Shown here in pieces: positions 1-5,026 of a stretch of DNA of 5,979 bases. The position numbers and the translations under genes were made by a program. Under the pieces are notes generated by a model that made no database searches, was not told the origin of the DNA, and saw only the letters and a program-made list of their open reading frames with translations. Numbering within the stretch: position 1 is the stretch's first letter; every line of letters begins with the position of its first letter. The stretch is from Clostridiales bacterium (GTDB lineage Bacteria; Bacillota; Clostridia; Clostridiales; Caloramatoraceae), in assembly GCA_026416355.1 (NCBI GenBank), contig JAOAFH010000174.1, positions 1 through 5,979 on the forward strand, read 5' to 3'.

Positions 1-414
1 CACTTTAAAGCAGATTGGGATGGAGCATATTCAACATTTCTTGTAGAGAATGGAGAAGCAAAACTTGATATCTATTATGAAGGACCACAAAATTGGTCAA
101 CACAACTTGCTCAACAAGGCTTAACTATTGAAAAAGGGAAAACATATGTAATTAGTTTTGATGCAAGAACAACCTTCGACAGAAATATACAGGTTATTAT
201 TGAACACAACGGTGGAGAATATACAAAATATTTAGGTCCACAGGAAGTTTATTTAACAAGTGAAATGAATCATTATAGTTTTGAATTTACTATGAATGCA
301 GAAACTGATTCTAATGCACATTTAGTATTTGCTCTAGGAAAAATAGAAGGTAATGAGTTTCCATTACCACCTCATACTATCTATATAGATAATGTTGTTT
401 TAGAACAAAAGTAG
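1..414 (+). CDS. C-terminal part of a protein with a CBM4/9 (CenC-type) carbohydrate-binding module (5' end outside window)
   Basis: The reading frame is open from base 1 to a TAG at 412-414 and gives 137 residues; the start lies before the window. The visible part looks like one carbohydrate-binding module of the CBM4/9 family. The supporting signs are the segment NWSTQL at about residues 31-36, a glycine and hydrophobic run followed by KGKTYVISFDART at about 46-58, a later YSFEFT strand, and the closing strand IYIDNVVLEQ that ends most members of this family. Such modules are beta-sandwiches that bind beta-glucans, xylan or other polysaccharides. They are usually attached to secreted glycoside hydrolases, often GH16 or GH9, but no catalytic domain is visible here, so the enzyme type is unknown. 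The gene points the same way as the glg operon but is separated from it by 409 bases and is probably a separate transcription unit. The domain call is confident; the function of the whole protein is not. Confidence 0.85.
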   Translation, partial: HFKADWDGAYSTFLVENGEAKLDIYYEGPQNWSTQLAQQGLTIEKGKTYVISFDARTTFDRNIQVIIEHNGGEYTKYLGPQEVYLTSEMNHYSFEFTMNAETDSNAHLVFALGKIEGNEFPLPPHTIYIDNVVLEQK

Positions 415-469
415 ATAGTGTAACTTGAAAATTTAAATGTAGGGCTGCTTTATTTATCTTATAAACTAA

Positions 470-567
470 GAGCCATTAACAATTTGGAAGTGTTACGACA
501 AACATTAATAAACTTTTAATAGTTATTAAGTTTGTATCAATATCCTTCTTAAATTGTTGAATGGCTC
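470..567. repeat. Long imperfect inverted repeat / hairpin (98 bases)
   Basis: The outer arms pair GAGCCATT (470-477) with AATGGCTC (560-567) and, after one bulged G at 559, AACAATTT (478-485) with AAATTGTT (551-558). A short GAAG/CTTC segment continues the stem (487-490 with 545-548). After an internal loop, the inner arms pair ACAAAC (498-503) with GTTTGT (530-535) and TTAATAA (505-511) with TTATTAA (523-529), with one bulged A. That is about 33 base pairs in all. No T-run follows on either strand, so it is not a textbook intrinsic terminator. It could be a weak terminator for the upstream gene, a structured RNA, or a small palindromic repeat element of the MITE type. The pairing is seen directly; the function is unknown. 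Confidence 0.75.
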
Positions 568-603
568 ATATCATTAAAGTATTTTGAGGAAGCTTAATTC
601 ATC

Positions 604-626
604 TATAGGTAACTTTTATAGGCAAC
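604..626 (+). repeat. Short direct repeat TATAGG(T/C)AAC, 13-base period
   Basis: TATAGGTAAC at 604-613 and TATAGGCAAC at 617-626 match at 9 of 10 positions and start 13 bases apart. They lie between the long hairpin and the putative Spo0A boxes. They could be an operator half-site pair, but in DNA this rich in A and T a short repeat can also arise by chance. No known regulator is recognised from the motif. Confidence 0.35.
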
Positions 627-651
627 ATTGTTTGTTTATTAACAAAAATTT

Positions 652-671
652 TGGCGAAAATGAATGTCGAA
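652..671 (+). promoter_or_regulatory. Two tandem Spo0A-box-like heptamers (TGGCGAA, TGTCGAA)
   Basis: TGGCGAA at 652-658 and TGTCGAA at 665-671 both fit the Spo0A box consensus TGNCGAA, in the same orientation and 13 bases apart. The second is the exact core and is followed by an A-run, as in many known boxes. They lie about 14 and 27 bases upstream of a perfect TATAAT at 685-690, which places them over the -35 region, the usual position for Spo0A-activated promoters. Spo0A is the master regulator of sporulation and, in solventogenic clostridia, is needed for granulose accumulation, so the site makes biological sense before a glycogen operon. The motif match is seen; binding and regulation are inferred. 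By a rough estimate about two such heptamers are expected by chance in a window of this length and composition; one further match lies inside the upstream coding region. Confidence 0.5.
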
Positions 672-684
672 AAAAGTAGAATTA

Positions 685-690
685 TATAAT
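685..690 (+). promoter_or_regulatory. Candidate -10 box (TATAAT), distal glgB promoter
   Basis: A perfect TATAAT lies in a long A/T tract. No TTGACA-like hexamer is found at 16-18 bases upstream (GAATGT or similar is present instead); the place is taken by the Spo0A-like boxes. Transcription would start near 697 and give a leader of about 127 bases before the glgB start. In such AT-rich DNA a TATAAT can occur by chance, so this is a candidate only. Confidence 0.4.
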
Positions 691-709
691 AATTATAAAT
701 ATTTTATAT

Positions 710-744
710 TTTTTCACAGAAACCCTAGATTTTTAACAGAAATC
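710..744 (+). repeat. 15-base direct repeat with 20-base period, possible operator
   Basis: TTTTTCACAGAAACC (710-724) and TTTTTAACAGAAATC (730-744) match at 13 of 15 positions and are offset by exactly 20 bases, about two turns of the helix, so a dimeric protein could contact both on the same face. The second copy ends three bases before a perfect TATAAT at 748-753 and thus covers the region where a -35 box would lie. This arrangement is typical of a response-regulator or other activator site, but the motif does not match one I recognise. Confidence 0.5.
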
Positions 745-747
745 ATG

Positions 748-753
748 TATAAT
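748..753 (+). promoter_or_regulatory. Candidate -10 box (TATAAT), proximal glgB promoter
   Basis: A perfect TATAAT preceded by TG (without the usual one-base spacer of an extended -10). A -35 hexamer is lacking at the correct distance: the bases there are CTAGAT or neighbours. Transcription would begin near 760, leaving a leader of about 64 bases. It is the consensus -10 closest to glgB. The direct repeat just upstream may replace the -35 box as an activator site. Confidence 0.45.
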
Positions 754-810
754 TAATAAAAAAAGTTTTTGCCATTTATCATTATATTGTTAAATTAAAT
801 TTACAAAAAA

Positions 811-816
811 GGGGGT
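811..816 (+). promoter_or_regulatory. glgB ribosome binding site (GGGGGT) that fixes a TTG start
   Basis: GGGGGT follows a run of A and lies 7 bases before TTG at 824. Five G residues can pair with the CCUCC of 16S rRNA with one G-U wobble. No ATG occurs in frame until residue 30, inside the conserved N-terminal region, so this site is the main reason to place the start at the TTG. Confidence 0.8.
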
Positions 817-823
817 ACAGAAG

Positions 824-2728
824 TTGCCATATAGTAAAAAAAATGCATTTTTGTTTGAGTCAGATGTCAAAAAATTTATATCAGGTGAACACTATGAAAG
901 TTACAAATTTATGGGGAGTAAGCTTTTAAATTATAAGGGTAAGGATGGTGCAAGTTTTTGTGTATTTGCACCAAATGCCAAAGAGGTTAGAGTTGTTGGT
1001 AACTTTAATGGGTGGAATGGCAGAAGTCACAGAATGTATAAGGTTCTAAATACAGGTCTGTGGTGGTTATTTATAGAGGGGATAAATGATGGGGAAATAT
1101 ATAAATACGAGATACATAAAAGAGACGGCAGCATAGTTTTAAAATCAGATCCATATGCTATTTACTCTGAATTAAGACCGAATACGGCCTCTATAGTAAC
1201 AGAACTTAAGGAGAATAGATGGAATGATGAAAAGTGGCTAAATAAAAGGGAAAATAGCAATATATATGAATCTCCTGTAAATATTTATGAGGTTCATTTA
1301 GGCTCATGGATGAGAGGAGAAGGAAATAGACTTTTAAGTTATAGAGAAATAGCAGACAAACTATGCGACTATGTACTAGATATGGGTTATACCCATGTTG
1401 AAATAATGCCTGTTTCAGAATATCCACTTGATGAATCATGGGGATACCAACCAACAGGATACTTTTCGGTAACAAGTAGATATGGAAGACCAGAGGACTT
1501 TAAATATTTGATAGACAAGCTACATCAAAATGGAATTGGTGTAATACTTGATTGGGTTCCAGGTCATTTTTGCCGCGATGAACATGGCTTATACTGTTTC
1601 GATGGTGGACATGTCTTTGAGTCAGATAATCCTCTTCTTGCAGATAATTGGGATTGGGGGACTGCCAATTTTGATTATGGCAAAGCAGCAGTACAAAGTT
1701 TCTTAATTTCCAATGCGCTATATTGGTTTGAAGAATTTCATGTAGATGGCTTAAGGGTTGATGCAGTTGCAGCAATGCTTTATTTAGACTATGGTAAACA
1801 AAATATGAATATTAGAAATAAGTTTGGTGGCAGAGAAAATTTAGAGGCAGTAGAGTTTTTAAGAAAGCTAAATAAGGCAATATTTGAAAGGGTAAAAAAT
1901 CCACTAATGATTGCAGAGGAGTCAACAGCATGGCCGCTTGTTACTTATCCTGTTCATGATGGAGGATTAGGCTTTAATTATAAATGGAATATGGGTTGGA
2001 TGAATGATATGCTTCGCTATATGCAAACAGATTTCCCATATAGAAAAGATAATCATAACCTAGTTACATTTTCAATTATGTATGCCTTCTCTGAGAATTT
2101 TGTTTTGCCACTATCACATGATGAGGTTGTTCATGGTAAAAAATCATTGATTGATAAGATGCCTGGAACATATGAAGAGAAGTTTGCTAATCTTAGAGCA
2201 TTTTATGGCTATATGATGACTCATCCAGGTAAAAAACTATTATTTATGGGTGGAGAATTTGGACAATTCATTGAATGGAGATTTTATGAAGGATTAGAGT
2301 GGTTTATGCTAAAGTATCCAATGCATGATGCTCTAAAGAGATATGTAAAGGATTTAAATGAATTATACAAAGATAATTCAGAACTATATGAATTAGACCA
2401 TAAGATGGAAGGGTTTGAGTGGATAGATGCATCAAATGCACATCAATCTGTATTCTCATTTATTAGAAGAAATAAAGATGGTGACTATGTTGTAGTAATA
2501 TGCAACTTCAATAAAGGCAAATATGAGGACTTTAAAATAGGTGTTCCAGAACTTTGTGAATATGAAGAAATATTCAATAGTGATAGAGATATTTATGGAG
2601 GCAGTAATTTTATTAACAATGATGTAATAATGGCAAAAAATCAGGAATGGCACGGAAGAAAATATCATATAAATGTAAAGGTCGCACCACTATCATTTTG
2701 TGTGCTAAAACCAATAAAGGAAGCATAG
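824..2728 (+). CDS. glgB: 1,4-alpha-glucan (glycogen) branching enzyme
   Basis: This GH13 enzyme cuts alpha-1,4 chains of glycogen and transfers the piece to form alpha-1,6 branches, in the cytoplasm. The 634 residues hold an N-terminal CBM48 domain (about 30-130, with FCVFAPNAKEVRVVGNFNGW), a TIM-barrel catalytic domain and a C-terminal beta domain (about 530-630). The GH13 motifs are all present: DWVPGHF at 243-249, GLRVDAV with nucleophile Asp313, IAEEST with acid/base Glu365, and LSHDEV with transition-state stabiliser Asp433. The long insert FGGRENLEAVEFLR (334-347) is typical of branching enzymes and separates it from amylases and GlgX. The length matches Firmicute enzymes and is shorter than that of Escherichia coli GlgB (728), which has an extra N-terminal domain. 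The start is TTG, supported by a strong G-rich ribosome site. It is the first gene of the operon and glgC follows after 10 bases. It appears intact. Confidence 0.97.
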   Translation: MPYSKKNAFLFESDVKKFISGEHYESYKFMGSKLLNYKGKDGASFCVFAPNAKEVRVVGNFNGWNGRSHRMYKVLNTGLWWLFIEGINDGEIYKYEIHKRDGSIVLKSDPYAIYSELRPNTASIVTELKENRWNDEKWLNKRENSNIYESPVNIYEVHLGSWMRGEGNRLLSYREIADKLCDYVLDMGYTHVEIMPVSEYPLDESWGYQPTGYFSVTSRYGRPEDFKYLIDKLHQNGIGVILDWVPGHFCRDEHGLYCFDGGHVFESDNPLLADNWDWGTANFDYGKAAVQSFLISNALYWFEEFHVDGLRVDAVAAMLYLDYGKQNMNIRNKFGGRENLEAVEFLRKLNKAIFERVKNPLMIAEESTAWPLVTYPVHDGGLGFNYKWNMGWMNDMLRYMQTDFPYRKDNHNLVTFSIMYAFSENFVLPLSHDEVVHGKKSLIDKMPGTYEEKFANLRAFYGYMMTHPGKKLLFMGGEFGQFIEWRFYEGLEWFMLKYPMHDALKRYVKDLNELYKDNSELYELDHKMEGFEWIDASNAHQSVFSFIRRNKDGDYVVVICNFNKGKYEDFKIGVPELCEYEEIFNSDRDIYGGSNFINNDVIMAKNQEWHGRKYHINVKVAPLSFCVLKPIKEA

Positions 2729-2734
2729 GGGGGG
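2728..2734 (+). promoter_or_regulatory. glgC ribosome binding site: run of seven G overlapping the glgB stop
   Basis: Seven G residues begin with the last base of the glgB TAG stop codon and end 4 bases before the glgC ATG. Because the site overlaps the stop, translation of glgC may be coupled to that of glgB. A pure G7 tract is unusual in such AT-rich DNA and would be prone to length change by slippage. Confidence 0.75.
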
Positions 2735-2738
2735 TAAC

Positions 2739-3884
2739 ATGCCAAAGAAAGAAATTGTAGCAATGATATTAGCAGGTGGTCAAGGAAGTAGATTAAAAAT
2801 ACTTACTAGAACTAATGCAAAGCCAGCTGTACCATTTGGAGGAAAGTATAGAATAATAGATTTTACACTAAGTAACTGTTCAAACTCAGGAATAGATACT
2901 GTAGGTGTATTAACACAGTATCAACCACTTATATTACATTCCCATATAGGAATAGGTTCTGCATGGGATTTAGACAGAAGGTTTGGAGGAGTTGCACTTC
3001 TTCCACCATTTGAAAGTGAGTCAGGAGGAAATTGGTATAAGGGAACAGCAGATGCTATTTTCCAAAACATAAGCTTTATAGACTATTATGATCCTGAATA
3101 TGTGTTAATACTTTCAGGTGACCATATATACAAAATGGACTATTCAAAAATGTTAGATTACCACAAGGAAAAGAAGGCAGATGCAACAATAGCTGTTATA
3201 GAGGTTCCTTTAAAAGAAGCATCAAGATTTGGAATAATGAATGCAGAAGAAGATGGCAAGATTTATGAATTTGAAGAAAAGCCAAAGAAACCAAAGAGTA
3301 CATTGGCTTCAATGGGTATTTATATTTTCAATTGGCAAAAATTAAGATCATATTTAAGGGAAGATGAAAAGGATCCTGAATCACAAAGAGATTTTGGTAA
3401 AAACATAATTCCAAAGATGCTAGAAGGTGGATTAAAACTTTATGCATATAAGTTTGATGGATATTGGAAGGATGTTGGAACAGTAGATAGCTATTGGGAA
3501 GCGCATATGGATTTATTGGATGAACAAAGTGGAATGGATTTAAATGATAGCTATTGGAAAGTATATACAGCTGATTACTCTTATCCCCCTCAATATATAG
3601 GAGTTGATGCAGAGGTTAAAAATTCCCTTGTTGTAGAAGGTTGTATAATAGAGGGCGAAGTTAGAAATTCTGTTTTATCCTATGGAGTAAAGGTTGCAAA
3701 GAATGCAAAAGTAGTTGATTCAATTATTATGAACGGAACAGAGATAGAAGAAGGAGCTTTTGTATGTAGAGCAATAATAGGAAAAGGCTGCAAAGTTAGA
3801 GCAGGGGTTCATGTTGGAAATTGCCAAGATATTGTGCTAATTGGTGACAACAAAGATATCAAAGAAAACACTAAGAATGAATGA
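2739..3884 (+). CDS. glgC: Glucose-1-phosphate adenylyltransferase (ADP-glucose pyrophosphorylase), catalytic subunit
   Basis: The enzyme makes ADP-glucose and pyrophosphate from glucose-1-phosphate and ATP, the committed step of bacterial glycogen synthesis, in the cytoplasm. The 381 residues begin with a nucleotidyltransferase fold (about 1-250) and end with a left-handed beta-helix of hexapeptide repeats (about 285-370). Visible motifs are LAGGQGSRLKILT (11-23), KPAVPFGGKYRIIDF (28-42), WYKGTAD (99-105), SGDHIYKMDY with catalytic Asp128, EEKP with the glucose-1-phosphate lysine Lys181 (equivalent to Escherichia coli Lys195), and YWKDVGT (242-248). Length and motifs are as in Bacillus and Clostridium GlgC. 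Lys20 lies where E. coli GlgC has Lys39 (GTRLKDLT), a residue of its fructose-1,6-bisphosphate site; whether it has this role here is unknown. The ATG start has a G7 ribosome site. The glgD gene follows after 14 bases, and the two proteins probably form a mixed tetramer. Confidence 0.97.
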   Translation: MPKKEIVAMILAGGQGSRLKILTRTNAKPAVPFGGKYRIIDFTLSNCSNSGIDTVGVLTQYQPLILHSHIGIGSAWDLDRRFGGVALLPPFESESGGNWYKGTADAIFQNISFIDYYDPEYVLILSGDHIYKMDYSKMLDYHKEKKADATIAVIEVPLKEASRFGIMNAEEDGKIYEFEEKPKKPKSTLASMGIYIFNWQKLRSYLREDEKDPESQRDFGKNIIPKMLEGGLKLYAYKFDGYWKDVGTVDSYWEAHMDLLDEQSGMDLNDSYWKVYTADYSYPPQYIGVDAEVKNSLVVEGCIIEGEVRNSVLSYGVKVAKNAKVVDSIIMNGTEIEEGAFVCRAIIGKGCKVRAGVHVGNCQDIVLIGDNKDIKENTKNE

Positions 3885-3886
3885 CT

Positions 3887-3892
3887 GGGGGG
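3887..3892 (+). promoter_or_regulatory. glgD ribosome binding site (six G)
   Basis: GGGGGG lies just after the glgC TGA stop (3882-3884) and 6 bases before the glgD ATG at 3899. It is the third purely G-based Shine-Dalgarno sequence of the operon. Confidence 0.75.
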
Positions 3893-3898
3893 TAAATT

Positions 3899-5011
3899 AT
3901 GCTAAAGGATTATATGGGAATAATTTCATTAAGTGAAGATGAAAGCAATATTAGAAGCTTAACAGTACACAGACCAATAGCTTCTATACCAATATTTGCA
4001 AGATATAGAGTAATAGATTTTATTCTTTCAAATATGAAAAACGCAGGCATCACTAATGTGGGTATTTTTACTCAAACAGCATCAAGATCACTTATTGACC
4101 ATATTGGAACAGGTAAGCCTTGGGATATGAATAGAAAAAATGATGGAGTATTTATATTCAATAGATATTTAAATGCAGCTGTTAATAGTGATATAAAGCT
4201 TCTTAAAAACAATCTAGAGTTTTTATATAGAAGTAAAAAGAACAAGGTTATATTAGCATCATCATACATGGTTTGTAACATGGATTTAGAAGAAATAGCA
4301 TATGAACATGAAAAAAGCGATGCTGATGTAACAGTTGTGTATAAAAAAGTTGAAAATGGAGATAATATGTTTTTAAATTGTGATTCTTTAAATATTGACA
4401 AAGATGGAAGAGTCACAAGTGTTGGTAGAAATCTTTGCTTAACAGATACAGCAAATGTAAGTATGGATGTTTTTATAATGAATAAAGAGTTCTTCATTGA
4501 CTGTATTTTAAGATGTATTCAAGATGGTGGTTGCGATACAATTAAGCAATATATTTATGCTAATCTTAAAAAGTTTGATGTAAGGGCGCACGAATTTAAG
4601 GGTTATGTGGGATGTATAAACTCAGTAAATTCATATTATAGGGTTTCTATGGATATATTAGATTATAATGTAATGAATGAGCTTTTAAATACAAGCAAAG
4701 TTTATACAAAATCAAATGACTCAGCACCAACTAAATATCTAAATGGTTCTGAAATAGTTAACTCCCTTGTGGCAAATGGGTGTGTAATTAAAGGAACAGT
4801 AAAAAATAGTATAATATCCCGTGGTGTTGTTATTGAAGAGGGAGCAGAGGTTATAAACTCAATTGTATTCCCTAAGTGTGTAATTAATAAAAATGTAAAA
4901 CTAAAGAATGTTATTCTAGACAAAAATGTTGAAATCGAAGAGGATAAGGTATTGATAGGAGATAAAAATTACCCAGTAGTTATTGAAAAGGGTAGCTATG
5001 TTGGAATATAA
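3899..5011 (+). CDS. glgD: GlgD, non-catalytic subunit of ADP-glucose pyrophosphorylase
   Basis: GlgD is a GlgC paralogue found in Firmicutes that forms a complex with GlgC and modulates its activity; in Geobacillus stearothermophilus GlgD alone is inactive but raises GlgC activity. The 370 residues start with MLKDYMGIISL, typical of GlgD, and keep the fold markers RYRVIDFILSN (35-45), GIFTQ (55-59) and GKPWDMNR (72-79). The catalytic motifs are lost: GGxGxRL is replaced by SLSEDESNIR (10-19), the SGDH motif by SSYM (121-124), no EKP motif is present, and GYWKDVGT is replaced by GYVGCINS. A left-handed beta-helix with hexapeptide repeats occupies about 275-350 (NSLVANGCVIKG, NSIISRGVVI). The losses are normal for the family, not signs of decay: the frame is open throughout. 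It lies 14 bases after glgC and 15 before glgA, and is almost certainly co-transcribed with them. Confidence 0.95.
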   Translation: MLKDYMGIISLSEDESNIRSLTVHRPIASIPIFARYRVIDFILSNMKNAGITNVGIFTQTASRSLIDHIGTGKPWDMNRKNDGVFIFNRYLNAAVNSDIKLLKNNLEFLYRSKKNKVILASSYMVCNMDLEEIAYEHEKSDADVTVVYKKVENGDNMFLNCDSLNIDKDGRVTSVGRNLCLTDTANVSMDVFIMNKEFFIDCILRCIQDGGCDTIKQYIYANLKKFDVRAHEFKGYVGCINSVNSYYRVSMDILDYNVMNELLNTSKVYTKSNDSAPTKYLNGSEIVNSLVANGCVIKGTVKNSIISRGVVIEEGAEVINSIVFPKCVINKNVKLKNVILDKNVEIEEDKVLIGDKNYPVVIEKGSYVGI

Positions 5012-5014
5012 AAA

Positions 5015-5020
5015 GGGGTG
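5015..5020 (+). promoter_or_regulatory. glgA ribosome binding site (GGGGTG) that fixes a GTG start
   Basis: GGGGTG follows an A-run and lies 6 bases before GTG at 5027. Another in-frame GTG at 5018 lies inside the site itself and is therefore unlikely to be the start. Starting at 5027 gives MKILFAASE, the normal GlgA N-terminus. Confidence 0.75.
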
Positions 5021-5026
5021 ATTTCT

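Larger units (their letters stand above)
415..823. other. 409-base non-coding gap upstream of the glg operon
   Basis: I see no convincing gene in this gap in either direction; it is very AT-rich and broken by stops. It contains a long dyad symmetry near its left end and, in its right half, sequence with promoter and operator character: two Spo0A-box-like heptamers, two perfect TATAAT boxes and a 20-base-period direct repeat. These are listed separately. No classical intrinsic terminator (GC-rich hairpin followed by a T-run) is visible after the upstream gene. About 40 bases from 672 to 711 are almost pure A and T and could be bent or easily melted DNA. Confidence 0.8.

Noticed and set aside
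175..181. TTCGACA, a Spo0A box on the minus strand
   Set aside because: It lies within the coding sequence of the carbohydrate-binding protein, far from any promoter; heptamer matches of this kind are expected by chance in a window of this size.
491..504. TGTTACGACAAACA, resembling a catabolite-control (cre) site
   Set aside because: The central CG is out of register with the cre consensus and the inner bases are not symmetric; the bases are better explained as part of the long hairpin.
584..609. TTGAGG with TATAGG as a promoter
   Set aside because: The spacer is only 14 bases and both hexamers are weak.
631..646. Small hairpin TTTGTT-TATT-AACAAA
   Set aside because: Six A/T-rich pairs with a four-base loop are weak and likely by chance in this AT-rich stretch; no T-run follows.
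769..796. TTGCCA (769-774) with TAAATT (791-796) as a promoter right before glgB
   Set aside because: The -10 match is poor, and transcription would start only about 20 bases before the glgB start; the TATAAT at 748-753 is a better candidate.
1206..1775. Two minus-strand open frames inside glgB (1206-1475 and 1500-1775)
   Set aside because: They lie opposite well-conserved glgB coding sequence, have no ribosome site or recognisable domain, and their composition is that of an antisense shadow.
2456..2668. Minus-strand frame opposite the C-terminal part of glgB, looking like a small membrane protein
   Set aside because: The hydrophobic Ile/Phe/Tyr content follows from reading Asn, Lys, Asp and Glu codons backwards; no start context supports it.
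4072..4923. Minus-strand open frames inside glgD (4072-4497 and 4702-4923)
   Set aside because: The translations are rich in Ser, Thr, Phe and Ile as expected for the antisense of AT-rich coding DNA, and match no family I recognise; glgD on the other strand explains the sequence.
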